Assembly: GCA_024741835.1 (NCBI GenBank)
Contig: JAENRP010000461.1
Span: 9,006-27,954 of the forward strand
From: Diplocarpon mali
Taxonomy: Eukaryota > Ascomycota > Leotiomycetes > Helotiales > Drepanopezizaceae
DNA: 18,949 nucleotides
Direction of reading: 5' to 3'
Part shown: positions 1 to 12,382 of the stretch, piece after piece
Position numbering within the stretch: the first letter of the stretch is position 1
How the letters are laid out: every line of letters starts with the position of its first letter
Position numbers and translations under genes: made by a program
Notes under the pieces: model-generated
Databases searched by the model: none
The model's input: only the letters and a program-made list of their open reading frames with translations
Told to the model about the DNA's origin: nothing

Positions 1-427
1 AACTCTTCTTTTTTTTCCTTTTACCTTTAATAATAATATAGTCTTAGTTTAGGCCTTTTAATATATTAGTTTTCTTGCACTTAAGGTTTACTAGTAATTG
101 ATATACTATTGCCTTAACCTATATTGTTTTATATTCTTTGCTAATAGTAGTAAGGGCTATTACTTTTGTTATTTAGGATATATATAAAGACCTAAGATAA
201 ATAGGTCTTATAATATATATCATATGATCGGCGCAGGCCGGTAGGAGGATAAAAGGGCCACCTTCTATATATAGAGATAGCGCGTATTGCTATAATACTA
301 AATATACCCTATACTTAGGACTTATTCTTAATATCTTATCTAAGAGAGCCCGCTTGTGGTGCTTCCTCCTCTTGTTTTTAGGTCTTCCCTTGGGCCTATT
401 CTTGTGTTGTCTCCCCTCAGTTTTATA
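1..427 (+). repeat. 5' LTR of the gypsy element (left end cut by window)
   Basis: Bases 1-427 align without gaps to 15089-15515. I counted 29 differences by eye, 26 of them transitions, in both directions, as expected when RIP hits the two copies independently. The LTR would promote and terminate transcription of the element. Similarity stops after 427, where the leader of gag begins. The shared end reads TTTTATA, which could be a RIP-altered TTTTACA (canonical CA end lost). I could not identify a convincing tRNA primer-binding site in 428-450. Up to about 20 more LTR bases may lie left of the window. Confidence 0.92.
266..273 (+). promoter_or_regulatory. TATA-like box in the 5' LTR
   Basis: A TATATATA run lies in the LTR after a GC-richer patch (AGGCCGGTAGG region near 235) and keeps its place in the 3' LTR at 15354-15361. 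The position suits a retrotransposon promoter, but the sequence is so rich in TA that the match could be chance. This is an inference only. Confidence 0.25.
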
Positions 428-752
428 GTAATACTAAGCGCAAACTCTAATTGGAAGTGTCTCTTTAGAATCCTTAGAAATCCGAATCTGATAATTCAGC
501 CGCCTTAGCTAGATAGAACTTTAAAAATTACCTTAGAATCGTCTCTAAAGACCCCTTTATTCTAAGGACTAATAGGAATTGGCTTAAAGGCTAAGAAGAA
601 TCTTAAATATAAACCTTATCTTAGAAATTAGTCCTTAATTAAGTAAACCTTATCTTATTACAATTAGTTGCAACGCTCTTATTAGCTATTTAGCACCTAC
701 TTAGAATCTTTTAGCAAACTCGGATTAAACTTTTAATAGAATCCGGAATTCT

Positions 753-775
753 ACTCCTAGGCCTAGCCTATAAGT
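753..775 (+). repeat. Palindromic repeat copy 1
   Basis: It matches the 23-bp consensus with 6 transitions and 1 transversion (hand count). It lies in the N-terminal part of the gag relic, but in a different codon phase from most copies: the gag frame is 1 mod 3 and this copy starts at 0 mod 3. The core reads AGGCCTAGCCT. Confidence 0.7.
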
Positions 776-1761
776 AAGAGGATAAAAAGATATCTTTAAA
801 TAACTTAAGACTACTACTTACTTTTTTAATATTAATATTAGAAAATACTAAAAATAATAATAATTTTAAACTTTTTATTAACCCTTTATTTAAATCTTTT
901 TAAACTTGTCCTAATTACTTTAAGATTGATTTAGATTCTAAACGTTCTTTAAACCCTTTTGAATTTCGAAGTACTCCTTTTAGCAATCAATCTCGCAATA
1001 TTAAAGCTTTCCCTTTACCCCTTATAGATTCTATTAACTTAAACGGTTAGTATAAAATGATAATAGCCGCATTTAAGGCTATTACTAGTCACTTTCCCCT
1101 CCTTAGTTCCTTTAGCGCTCCTTACTTTATAGGTGCTGATATTACTGATTTCCTTAAGCAATATAAGGAAACTTATTACGATTTTAGTATTATATAAAAG
1201 GATATGATTTCTCGACTTCCTTACTATTATAATCATATAAGTAAGGATATTATTAAATCCCTCTTCGAATGGAAAACTTATAGTTTATAAGAACTCCTTA
1301 TTAAAGCCCTCAAATCTGAATTCCGCGAATTTGACAGATAGTAGATTTGCAATACCCTAGCTTTCTTAAAGGAATTTGTTCTAATCACTTATACTCCTAA
1401 GGGACTTAAGAACTATTATCGGACTTTTACTTATATATCGAATACCTTAATTAGCTAGAAAATACTTAGCGAAGTTAAAAGAGGCCGCCTTTTCTTACTT
1501 AAATTACCTATTAGCCTTTAAAATAAGATCATTAAGCATTTTAAGATCAATAAGCAAGACCCTATAACCTTTGCCTTATTTAAGGAATTCTCAGCCTTTA
1601 CTTTAAAATCAGATCTTAGTAAGAGAACTATTAATACTATAGAGCAGGAAAAAGCCCCTATTCCCTTTTATACTAAAGACCTTAAGAGCCTGGTCCAAGA
1701 ATACTCGAAAGCTCTAGAAGTTATAGAAAAGGCGAAGAAGAACCTAGTGGTTATACCTTTC

Positions 1762-1784
1762 ACTCGCGGGCCCGACCTAGGAGT
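1762..1784 (+). repeat. Palindromic repeat copy 2
   Basis: It matches the consensus with 3 transitions and 1 transversion and is one of the best-kept copies (ACTCGCGGGCCC, then GACCTAGGAGT). In the gag frame it reads TRGPDLGV. It lies between the capsid-like part and the Cys cluster of Gag. Confidence 0.85.
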
Positions 1785-3839
1785 AAGATCTAACCCTAGA
1801 ATTAAGGAACTTAAGACCCAATTTGCAGAACTCTAAATCTAAAGCTTAAAAACTAGGATTAATAATCTCTTATAGGAAAAATAGCATATTCCTTAATTTA
1901 ATAATAGATAAAACTCAGCTATTATAAGCCAACTTAATAGTTCCTATTACTAGATTCCTACTTCTTATTATTCGGAATAACTAGCTAATATAAGAATGCA
2001 ATAGCTGGCTAAAGAAGGAGAAATTAATCCTAACTAGCACTCTGCTAATATTAATACTATAGGGTATTAAGGGAATGGCAATAGAAGACGACTAACCTGC
2101 AACTTTTGCAATAATAAAGAACTTAACTGCGCTTAATATAAGTATCGCAACGATTGCCCTCTTTTCTATCGTTTTATTAATACTAAGGTTATATATATTA
2201 ATAAGTATAGGATGCTTTGCATTAAAGATCCTAGGCCAAAAGCTATCCCTATTAAAAAGTACTAGAATCACTTATAGTTATAGACTATTTGAATAATAAT
2301 ATATAGTATAAAATAGGACGAGAATTTAGTCGAACAATAGCATATTATAAATATAAATATTAAAATTCCAACTTATATATATACTAGTCCAATTAGCAAC
2401 TTACTTAAGGGAGTTCTTAAGGACCTAGCTTCTAATTAAATAGCTATAGAAGTTAGAGGCATCTCTATCTTAGGATAGGTTAATAATAATATAACTACTA
2501 ATATTAATGCTACTTCTGTATTTAGAAACCCTTAGAATACTCGGCGTCCTTCTAAATCTACCACTCTTCTAATACTAATAAAACCAGCCAAAGTCTAGAA
2601 ATCAATACGTGTAACTTAGGAATCTTAATATAGAGTCCAAACGCTAAAAGACACTTAATAATCTAGAACTGCAATAGATAAAGATAAAGCCAATATAGCA
2701 GATAAATTGATTAAAGATATAATAGATAAAGATGGCTTTAAGCTTAAAGATTAAGAAGTCGAAGTTATTATATAGACCCTTGACCTTAAGCGAAAGAGAT
2801 AGATATTAAAATAGGAAAAATTCGTCGATAAATACGCTAGTTTAATTGCAATAGAGAAAGCTATAAAGAATATTATAGCTTAGTAAATTAACCTTACGTT
2901 TAAAGACTTATTTAGTTTAATTGGACGCTTTAATAAAGTATTAAGAAAGCATATCTTAGTTGCCTTTAAAGATTTGAATAATAATAAAGAAATGGAAATT
3001 ATAATGCAAAAGAACTTTAAAAAGCACTTAGTCTTAATTAAATATCTTTAGATTATAGAAAACGAAAGAACCTAAAGGTATTATAATATTATAGTAATAG
3101 CTTTAATATCTTAGAATATTAATCGAAATTATTTAGTAGTTGTAATAAAAAGCCCTATTATTATTTATTTAATAGAAGAATTAGTTAAAGCAAAGGCTTT
3201 GATCGATTGTAGTTTAAAAGTTAATACAATAATTAGAAAAGTAGTAGAAATAGCTCGATTGACAATTGTTAGCAATCGACTCCTTATTTATTCGACTATC
3301 TTTAGATTGAAATACAATTTTAATAGATAGGTGAAAAATGTAAAGGTTAGAGTTAGAGGAATTATTAATTATACTAACTTTCTAATAATAGAGAATTCTT
3401 TAAATAACATTCTTTTAAGAATACCCTTTATTTTAAAATCTTAGCTAATATTTAACTATTCTAAAGATAGTCTTATAAAAGCTAATCTTTAAAATATAGA
3501 TCGATTTTTAAAAGGATAAATAGTTATTACAAAAGATATAGCCGAATTCTAAAATAAGGTTTTAAGAAACGATTAGCTAGCATAGGGGCTAGGCTTAATG
3601 CTAGTAAAGGAAGGCACTTAGCGAGGAGTTATAGTAAAAGAAAGGTAAGTTTGCCGATTTTAAATAATAGCGATTTAATTTGCAATCTTAAACTAGGAGT
3701 CAAATCTAGAATTTTGAAAATTAGTACAATTAGCGTTTTATTAGCTTAATAATTAAGAAAAAAGAAAAATAAAGTAGAAAAGAGAGTTCGTTTTATAAAT
3801 TTTAATAATTTATTAATCATTTTAAAAAACCTAAAAACC

Positions 3840-3862
3840 ACTTATAAGCTAGACTTGCAAGT
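3840..3862 (+). repeat. Palindromic repeat copy 3
   Basis: It matches with 9 transitions and 1 transversion. In the local frame (0 mod 3) it reads TYKLDLQV, the RIP-altered form of TRGPGLRV. It sits between protease and reverse transcriptase and helps to show that frame 0 is the real one there. Confidence 0.7.
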
Positions 3863-5807
3863 GAAAAATAATAAAATTACTAATAATACTTCCATTTATA
3901 CACTTTAAATTAATAATTTAAAAAATCTTTTATTTATTTTTAAAAAGGAAAATTCGAACCATTTTATAAGATTTGATAAAAAAGGAAAGAAGTAGAGAAG
4001 TATAGTATTAGCTAATATTCGAACTATATATAAAAGTAAGGCTAATAAAGTACAACTAGTAGATTAGGGAATCTTTAATAGCTTAAAGCCTAAAGGACTA
4101 AACGATTAGTTTAAATAAAATAAGAAGCTTCGACCTTTAAAGCTAAGTAGCAAATTCGATAAGTTTATTATAAGTAGATTTTCTAATAAACCTATTAGAT
4201 ATCGGCTAATAAAAGAACATTTTAATATATTAAAAATTGAAGATGACTTAATAGAATAAGAATGCGAACTACTTTATAAAACCTTAATAAATTAGGAGGA
4301 CGCTTTAGCTTTTGACTAAATAGAACTTAGCTAGATTTAAAAAGAGATCACGCCTTATATTAAGATTAAGATAATACCTTATAAAGCCTAGTAAGAGAAA
4401 ACATTTAAGGTCTTTAAAGCTCTTTAAGAAAAGGTAATTGAAATATTAAAAGATAGGCTAAGGCAAGGAGTTCTCGAGTTCTATAATAGCCTTTATAAGA
4501 ATAAATGGTTCCTAGTTGCTAAGAAAGAGAAGGGAACTTATAGACTAATAATAGTAGTAGTAGAAATGAACCGAGTAACTATTAGAGATACTAACATTCC
4601 TTTGAATATAGATGAGTTCTTAAATGAATTCGTAGGATTAACCCGTAGCTCTCTTATTAACTCTCGTCTTTAAATATAACCAATTTATTCTTAATATTAA
4701 ATCGAGAGATATAATAGCAATTCAAACCCCTCTTAGGCTACTTCAAATAATAAGATTACCTTAAGGGGCTATAAATTCGATTACTTAATTTATTTAAATA
4801 ATCTATAAGATATTAATAGATTATATACCTAATATTATACTCCCTTATATAGACGATATAAGAGTAAAAGGATTAAGATCATTCTATAACTATAAAGAAG
4901 TTCTTCTTAATATATAACGATTTATAATAGAATATATTTAGAACCTAGACTAGGTGCTTATACAATTCGAAAGGGTAAAAGCAATAGTTAATCCAAAGTT
5001 ATAATACTATCTTCTATTAATGGAAATTATTAGTTTTATTACTAATTCTAATGGCTAAAGTCCTTAGAAGGCTAAAGTACTTAAAATCGACAAATAGAAG
5101 AGGTATGATAATATAGCAAAAGCTTGCGCGTTTATTAGTATTATAATATACTATTGCATTTAAATTAAGGATTTTATTAAAAAGGCAGCGCTTATTTACG
5201 CCTTATTTTAGAAAGGGGCTGAGTTTTAATAGGAGGAACCTTAAATAAAGGCTATAAAACAATTAAAGCAAGCGTTACTTAAAGCGCTATATCTGATTAA
5301 AATAGACTATAGAGCTAACGCTAGGCTAATTATACTAATAGTTAATATAAGCTTAATCAAATAGGGTACTATCTTTTAATAAGCTAATAGCTAATAGAAA
5401 AGACATTTAGCTCACTTTGAAAGTAGTCTTTAGAATCTAGTAAAGATAAAGTATAATACTATTAAATAGGAATGCAAAGGAGCTTTAAAAGTAATGAAAA
5501 AGATGAGAAGCGACCTTTATAGCATTTACTTCATCTTTAAAACTAATACTAAAGTACTAGTAGAATAATTAAATAGAGCTGCAAGCGACTTACCTAAAGC
5601 CTTACTAATGAAATGGATTATTTAAATAAGATTAATAGACTTTAAAGTCAAATATATTCTAAGAATGAAAAATACTACTGTAAACGGCCTTTTAAGAAGA
5701 ACTTGCCCCTACTCTTCTAATTTAATTAAAGAAGACGAAATAGATATTAATAAGTAGGTAGAGAATAAAGTTGGTTATCTATTAATATATTACCTTAAAG
5801 GGACTCG

Positions 5808-5830
5808 ACTCTTAAGCCTGGTCTACGAGT
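5808..5830 (+). repeat. Palindromic repeat copy 4
   Basis: It matches with 5 transitions and 1 transversion (core AAGCCTGGTCTACGAGT). It lies between RNase H and integrase. Its codon phase is shifted relative to the pol frame, so the peptide differs (LLSLVYEL), yet the frame continues through it. Confidence 0.75.
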
Positions 5831-7242
5831 TAAATAAGAGAATTTTATCACCTGACTACTTAAGTGACTTTAAAGAAATTGCGAAATTTTTAATTATATT
5901 TAAATAATTAAAGATAGTTGCTCTTAAGGATTTTTAGAAATTTAAAGTTAAAGCTCTAATTTATCTAATATAAAGAAGACGATTGTTTAAAAGGAGCGAT
6001 AACTCATTTCTTATATAACTCTACTTAAATAATGAAAAACTAAGGGCTAAGGCTATTTAGGATATTTATAAGGAAACTGGCTACTAAGGAGCTAAGTCTA
6101 CCTACCACCGACTCTTAAGGAAATTCTTTTAGAAGGGTTCTTTTAAGGACTGCAAAGCCTTTATAAAAAGTTGCGTCCCTTATTAAAAATAAAAACCTAA
6201 TTATAAAGAGAATCTCCTATTCCTAACCTGGCTATTAGGCCTTTTCTATAAAGTCAGTCTTAATATTATATAAGTACTAATAATTGAAAATAGGATTATA
6301 TATTTTATTCTAATAAAGGAAGACCTATTAGGATAGCCTAAAGGATAACTATTAAGATCTGCTAACTTTGAATCTATTATAAAGTTCCTTTAAGAAGATA
6401 TAGTCTATTGCTATGGACTTTTTAGCAAACTAACTATTAATAGAGGCCTTGAAAATAAAGGAGTAGTTAAAGCTTTTTTATAAAAATATAATATTAAATA
6501 GGTTCAAATCTTAGCGTATAACTCAAAAGCTAATAGAGTAGTAGAGCGAAGATATTGCAATATTCTTAATAGGCTATTTAAAGTTACTTGCAAAGGATTT
6601 AAGAATTAGATAAAACACTTTTATAGAATACTCTTTGCTTATCGAATGATAATTTATAAACCGACTAGAGTTATACTATTTTTCCTTATCTATAGTAGAG
6701 AGGCATAGCTCCCTTTTGAATCCTAATAGCCTATTTAAAGATTGTTCAACTATAGTCAAATTCAGAACCGTTCCAATTTACTTATAATAAGATACTAATA
6801 ACTTAAGCTTTAAAATATAAATAAAAAGGAAATCATTTTATAAAAGAAATAATATTAGGAAAAAGCTAAGGAAGTATAAGCTGCTTTTAAAGTACTTAAA
6901 ATATACCTTATTTAAAAAGATAATCTTATCCTAGTCTATAATATTATAAGAAGTATTAATATATTAGCAGATACTAAACTTGACTATTAATAGCTTAGTC
7001 TATTTAAGGTTAAGTCTAAGTAGAAAAAAAAGGGATACTATTCTCTTTAGGAACTTGATAGAATTAATATTAAAGGAACCTTTGTAGCTAATCGACTAAA
7101 GCGCTTTTATTAATATAACTAGACTTTATTCCTTTTAAAAGACAAATTAGAAATTGATATAACCTTCGAATCTTTTGCAAGAACTAATAGCGATATAAGC
7201 AATTTTAAACCTTTAGATAAAGACTAAGATTTTTCTAACTTG

Positions 7243-7265
7243 ACTTATAAGCTGGTCCTATAAGT
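7243..7265 (+). repeat. Palindromic repeat copy 5
   Basis: It matches with 9 transitions and 2 transversions. In frame it reads TYKLVL*V near the C-terminus of pol. Confidence 0.65.
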
Positions 7266-7359
7266 AAAGAATATTAAAATACTTAATTAATTGCAACCTT
7301 AAGTTATTATTCTTAAAATATCTAAAGAATATAGATAGGAATATTAAATGATTTCCTAG

Positions 7360-7680
7360 CCTATTAATTATCTTACCTTCCTTTAATTCTTATTTTTACA
7401 TTTTTAGTAAGGTCGCTTCCTTTATTATTTAAGATATAGATCTTTTAGGATTACTTTAAATTCTTGCTTACTTTAACTTATTTTATATTCTTAATATTAG
7501 CCTTTAATTATAGCATTCCTATTACTTTCTTTAAATAATAAATAAAAAGTCCAATTTCCTTAATATATATATAGCAAACCTATTATAGCTTATATGCCCT
7601 TTTAATTCTTATATCCTATTGAACTTTCTTATTTATACTCCTTATCTTTTATAAGTAATATACCTTTAAAGAACTTATAA
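7360..7680. other. Pyrimidine-rich spacer between pol and ORF A
   Basis: About 320 bases rich in T and C on the + strand, with no frame that continues pol or ORF A. Because ORF A has its own start, the spacer might hold an internal promoter, an intron or a translation-reinitiation region, but I see no clear signal for any of these. Confidence 0.4.
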
Positions 7681-8505
7681 ATGGTTTTATCTATAGCAAT
7701 AGGGGATAAATAAGTACTAGTTATAAACTTCTTTTAAAATAGCAGAGCTATTGTATTATTAGAGAACTTTAAATCGACTTACGCAGCCTTAGGAGATATA
7801 GAGTAATAAAAACTCCTTTTAGCTTATGCGAATGCTATTAATAACCTTTTAACTTAAGTAGCCCTTGGAATTCTCTAATTTGACAACTTCTTAACTAAAG
7901 AATTAAGACTAAAGGGAATCTTTAGAGAGGAATTCTTAGCTAATGTAGATTAATATATGACCTTGGCCGACACTTTCAAAATAGATTAAGATAAAAGGGA
8001 AGAATCTATTCGATAATTAAATAATTTAGCTATTGATAAAAGAGGACTCCTATTTTGTTTGCGCTTTTTAACAAATATTGATTCTAATAATAGAAGGCGA
8101 GTATTATTAAAAATTCTTAAGGAAAATACACTTATAGCCAGAGCTATATAGATTCTTAATTTCTTTATTATTTAAGAAGGAGTAGTAAAATTCTGAGGCA
8201 ATCGAATTCGCAGTTGCAAATTTATAAGCTTATCTAATATAGTACTTATAGCAGCTGATAAAGCTATAAAAAGATCAAATTGGGCTGTAGATATTACCTT
8301 ACCTAATAGTACTATTATTAATATGCTAAGGCTCTGCGCTTCTGCTTATAGTTTACTTATTTTAAAAGAGAATTGGACTCTTATGCTAAGGTTTAGATAA
8401 GATTTCTTTAATAATAAAGAAGGGAATTGGTTATTTATAATCAAGCCTACTTTAAAATTTGCTTCTTAACCTAAAGATATAATAAGTGCTAAACTATATA
8501 ATTTA

Positions 8506-8528
8506 ACTCGCAGTCCTAAATTAGAAGT
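8506..8528 (+). repeat. Palindromic repeat copy 6 (ORF A)
   Basis: A more degraded copy: 6 transitions and 3 transversions. In the ORF A frame it reads TRSPKLEV. It lines up with the copy at 12569 in ORF B. Confidence 0.5.
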
Positions 8529-9891
8529 TAGAAATGAGAATTTTAAAACTAGACCTAACTTGCCTCTTATTAAAATGATTTTAGAAACCGCTATTAAATA
8601 AATTGCCTAAACGCTTAGCGCAGCCTCTTTAGAATTTTCAGAATCTTTAAAGGACTTTCCTTTAGCTAAACGACCTATTTTAACTTAACTTTTAAAAAGG
8701 ATAGATTATTTAATAGCTACCTTAGCTAATTTGCAATTTAAAATCAAAGGATTGCGCGCTCGCTTAAACTCCTTCTTTAATAACTTAAAGGAGCTAGTTC
8801 TTAAATTCTTTATATCTATATACAACTATTTTAAAAATGATAATATAAGGAAAGACCCTATTCCTACTGCTCTAAAGACGATTAAAAGAGCTATTAGATA
8901 GATTTAATAGCTTATTTTAAATAAGTTCGCCCTTATAGATATTATTTAATTCTTTAATAATTATAAAAGTTAAGAACCTAGTCTTTTAAATGCTAAGCGA
9001 GACTATTTTATCTTATAAGAAAGAGAACGCAAAGAAGAATCTATTAATTAGGACATTTGTAATTATAGTAATATGCTTTAATCGGTTATTCTTAATCTTA
9101 AGCTTAGAGAATGATATAATATTTAGGTGTCCTTTATAATAAAGACTCGCTTTCGATAGTATCTTCCTAATATAGAAATCGAAGGGAGAAGACTTTGCGA
9201 CCTTTATATTTACTCTCTTTCGGTTTACTATAATCTCAATTATAAAGGATTTAATATTAATAAAACTATTAAATACCTTGAACTTCTTTATATAATAGAA
9301 GATATTGATCTTTTTTTAATCTACCTTAATAATCAGTTCTTTATCTCTTTAAAGATATGCAAATCTAACTTATTAATAATAGAGGCATCTTTAAGTGTTA
9401 TAAAATTCAAGGCTAATCCCAAAGCCTTAAAGGCGTTAGAGCCGATTGAATAGAATAATTCTTTCTTTTTAATATTATTAAGTAATAAATAGCAAAAGGA
9501 AATAGAAGAAGAAGGGTCAATTGTGATGCTTAAACCCTTTAGATACCGCTTCCTAACTAATAATTTTACTACTAATAATAGTACTTTTATAAGTATATTC
9601 CTCTCTATTATAAGATAAGAAGTAGAGATGTACCTTTATTACTTCTACCTTATAAATAACGCAACCTTTATACCTTCTTATTTTCTTTATAATATAATAT
9701 TTAGTCTTACTTAATAAGTCCTTTGGATGCATTATAGACTCTACCTCTTAGCTATAATAGCGAAAAGTAAAAGAGCCTATTAGCTTACGGCCTACTTTAA
9801 ACCTCCCTAATTGATTGGCCTTAGTCTTTATAATTAAGTTGTTTTAATAAAAAGGGATGCAAGTACTATTAATAAAGAAATTCCGATTTTC

Positions 9892-9914
9892 ACTTGCGGT
9901 CCTAGCTCGCGAGT
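9892..9914 (+). repeat. Palindromic repeat copy 7 (ORF A)
   Basis: It matches with 4 transitions and 1 transversion and ends in the intact arm CTCGCGAGT. In frame it reads TCGPSSRVN. It lines up with the copy at 13799 in ORF B (TPGLSS*VN). Confidence 0.85.
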
Positions 9915-10776
9915 CAATTTTATTAGAAAGTAAGTCTTAGATTATTAAATCCTATTAATTAGATAAGGGCTATCTTTTAGAAGCCTTAATAGGTAGGTCG
10001 GCTCTTAATCGAATATAAAACTCACTTTATTTATAAAGAAGATAAGTCGATAGACTTCCTAGGTACTTGGTTCAAAATCTTAGCTAGCTTGTATAATTAT
10101 AAAAATAAAGTAAAAAGAGATCTTATAACCTATTACTAATAATAGTAACCCTATTATAATAATAATAAAATAAGGGCACCTTTTTAAAATGCGCTTAAAC
10201 AAACTTTATAAAATTGGTAGCTTTATAGCCTTTTGCAATAACTATATAGCTATTTGTGATAAAAATACCTTGGAAAATAAGATTCGAATCTCTGATCTTA
10301 TCTTTTTAGTTTTTACTTTAAAGTAACCTCTAATGCCTTAATAAATTAATATAAGTAGAACTACTATACCTTTTAAAGCAGCTTTTTATCTTAAGAACTG
10401 CGGCAGCCTCTTTAAAGCTATTATTAATTAACGCTTTTAGATAGATCCTTTTATTATAACTGAAGTATAAGAGTTATTTCTTTTTAATAAGGACAAATTG
10501 AAAATCCACTTTGCAAAATATAATTAAAAACTCTTTAACGCCCTTATTAAGGCTTAGATAAACGTTATAAATACTAAGTCGCTTTTTTATAGACTTAAGT
10601 CTTAAGGATAATATAATAAAGTAAATACTATCTAAGAGCTTAATATATTAATTAATAAAGGTATTATTATAAGAAAATTCGGAAAAGAGACAAATTAAGA
10701 CACTAGTATAATATTAGACCCTGATTTAGGAACTAATTCCTTATTTTTACCCTTAAGCTTAGAAACGCTAAGACTG

Positions 10777-10799
10777 ACTCGCGAGCCTGGCCTATAAGT
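10777..10799 (+). repeat. Palindromic repeat copy 8 (ORF A)
   Basis: It matches with only 4 transitions (ACTCGCGAGCCTGGCCT, then ATAAGT). In frame it reads TREPGL*V. It lies near the C-terminus of ORF A and lines up with the copy at 14621 in ORF B. Confidence 0.87.
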
Positions 10800-10935
10800 G
10801 AGGTTAGACTTAGCTAGCTTAAGTCTATAAGATGGTTCAGATAAACCTTAGTCATTTAAATTAGAGAAAACGCCAAGAGGTAAGAACTAATGCAAAAGAA
10901 GAAGACTTTAAAGTGATAATAGAATTGATAATTGA

Positions 10936-11509
10936 GTTAAGCAATCTAAAGAATCTAGCTTATTACCCTTAAAGAAGACTATTTAAAGGACTTATGAATT
11001 TGAGTTAAATCTTTTTAAGATTATCTACTTCTTATATACTAGTACCTTTTTATTCTCTATTTATTATTCTATTTTATATATATTCTTTATACTACTTTAT
11101 TTTTTATATAATCTATCCTTTAATTATTTCCTTTATATGCAATTTTCTAATGCTTACCTTTGAAATATTATCCTTACCTTTAAAGAATTATCATTTACCA
11201 ATTATAAGTCCTTATATATATTATACCTTACTTTTATTCCTACTTCCAGCCTCTTTATACCTACTTTTCCTTTATACACTAGTACGACTTTAAACTCTAT
11301 AAATAAGCCTCTTCCTACACTACAATTTTACTTTTTTTACTTCTCTTTTCAACCCTACCAGACCTATAATATTAGTACTACTACTATTATCTTTCTATTA
11401 TTAATCTTTTTAAGTATAAGCCTATTATATTATTAATCTTTTTTAAATAATTATCTCTTTATTTAAAGCTACCTCTTTTACTAAATAATTTATTATAGCA
11501 CCACTAACT
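10936..11509. other. AT- and pyrimidine-rich spacer between ORF A and ORF B
   Basis: About 570 bases without a coherent frame. The sequence is strongly T/C-biased on the + strand, like the spacer before ORF A. The first 50 bases could be a read-through tail of ORF A. I see no RNA gene, palindromic repeat or clear promoter here. Confidence 0.4.
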
Positions 11510-12382
11510 ATAAGTAAAAAGGCCATACTTAAGAAGAATATATCGGTTGTTACTTTAGGTAGCAAGTCCTTAAGTACTATTAATAATGAACTAATATTAG
11601 AGGGAGGGTTCTTATAAGATAGTAAGTCATTAAGATCATTAGAAGATATAGTAAGTACCTATAGAACGTTAGGTAAGATTAAATAGTAGGTATTCCTGAA
11701 TTCATCTATTAAGGTGCTTAATTATAGAATTTCTACTATTAAGGAAGGATTCTTAGGTTTTGATGATTTCTTAGATAAGGAACTCTAAGGCAAAGGTATT
11801 AATTATAAAAAGTTTTTATAAGAGTATTAAGGGTATACTAATTCGATTGACTTGTTTTAGAAGAACTGAGATAAGAAAAATAAGTATATAAAAAGACTGA
11901 TATAGTTTATAAGCAGAATATATAGAATGCTCTTTTAAAGCCACTTTATAAATGATATTATTATAAACAATGCTCTGCGGGGACTTAGCAAGATTTTTAA
12001 GATGTATTAACTAGTGGCTAAAGCTATATAGGTATTGAATTATTTCACTATTTAAGAAGGTATAAAGAAGTTGCAAGGAAATAGTACGCAAAGTAGAAAA
12101 TTTATTAGATTCTTAAGCACTATTATATATTCTACTATTTAAACTATAAAGGATAGCCCCGCCTAGTATAATAATCTTGCACTCTTTAACCAAACTATTC
12201 TAAATACGCTCGGCCTGCAATAGTTATAATATAGTCTACTTATTATAAAAGAAAAGATAATATATCTAGCTAAATATATTATAAACTACTTTAATAATAA
12301 AATGGAAAGATAGGAATTTATTATACCTACCGCCTTAAAGCTACTACTACTTGCGGTAGGATTAATAGATAAGCGCGATTTA

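Larger units (their letters stand above)
451..3600 (+). pseudogene. gag-protease relic of the gypsy element
   Basis: One forward frame (codon starts at 1 mod 3, for example GCT at 1135) reads through as a fungal gypsy Gag with stops only at probable Gln/Trp/Arg codons. Clear Gag stretches are FLKQYKETYYDF (from about 1147) and EFREFDR**ICNTLAFLKEF (about 1318-1377), recalling the capsid region of ascomycete gypsy elements. A Cys cluster (TGC at 2098, 2107, 2128 and 2155, ending NDCP) marks a nucleocapsid-like zinc knuckle with unusual spacing. The aspartic protease active site is ALIDCS at 3196-3213, where the expected D-C/S-G now reads D-C-S, a G-to-A change. No ATG survives near the start; 451 is approximate, chosen because the frame becomes Gag-like there. 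The frame is lost between about 3540 and 3680. Two palindromic repeats (753, 1762) lie inside. Confidence 0.8.
3600..7359 (+). pseudogene. pol relic: reverse transcriptase, RNase H, integrase (Ty3/gypsy)
   Basis: It begins in frame 0 mod 3 (3600-4640), then continues in frame 1 mod 3 to about 7359. The RT opens with QGVLE (4464), KNKWFLVAKKEKGTYRL and MNRVTIRDTN, and has the catalytic YIDD at 4846-4857. RNase H follows (LIKIDYRA from 5293, and HFESSL*NLVKIKYNTIK*E). The integrase has its zinc-binding His at 6106 and a Cys at 6172, while the next Cys has become Tyr (6181). Its catalytic triad is damaged: first Asp to Asn (6262), second Asp to Asn (6439), Glu kept (6544, VVERRY). Stops fall at Gln/Trp positions. 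The tail (GTFVANRLKRFY at about 7078) matches the usual gypsy C-terminus. The end is uncertain because several TAA/TAG follow one another near 7345-7359. Palindromes lie at 3840, 5808 and 7243. Confidence 0.88.
7681..10935 (+). pseudogene. ORF A relic: large protein of unknown family, paralogue of ORF B
   Basis: A single frame (1 mod 3) stays coherent for about 1085 codons from an ATG at 7681 (MVLSIAIGDK) to a TGA at 10933-10935; reading on would reach TAA at 10984. Nearly all internal stops are TAA/TAG of RIP type; internal TGA codons (8194 and about 9113) may come from CGA. I do not recognise the family. Visible traits are an N-terminal part with ILNFFII*EG (about 8152), a hydrophobic-aromatic middle with FLYNII (9682) and YRLYLLAI, and a basic C-terminus with KRRRL (about 10900) that could be a nuclear localisation signal. 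It matches ORF B along much of its length and in domain order. It lies after integrase, where some gypsy elements carry env, but I see no signal peptide, no clear transmembrane anchor and no Cys-rich pattern. Palindromes lie at 8506, 9892 and 10777, all in the same codon phase. Confidence 0.72.

Noticed and set aside
428..450. A primer-binding site directly after the 5' LTR
   Set aside because: No stretch resembles the complement of a tRNA 3' end well enough; RIP and the uncertain LTR end prevent a call.
1039..1236. A 65-codon open frame on the minus strand
   Set aside because: It is antisense to a clearly Gag-like + strand frame and shows no features of its own.
1684..1709. A further palindrome-like site (GCCTGGTCC core) in gag
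   Set aside because: The core matches but the arms carry several transversions, and the stretch reads as ordinary Gag; not counted.
12332..12357. ACTTGCGGTAGG in ORF B as another palindrome copy
   Set aside because: Only the left arm resembles the consensus; the right arm does not pair.
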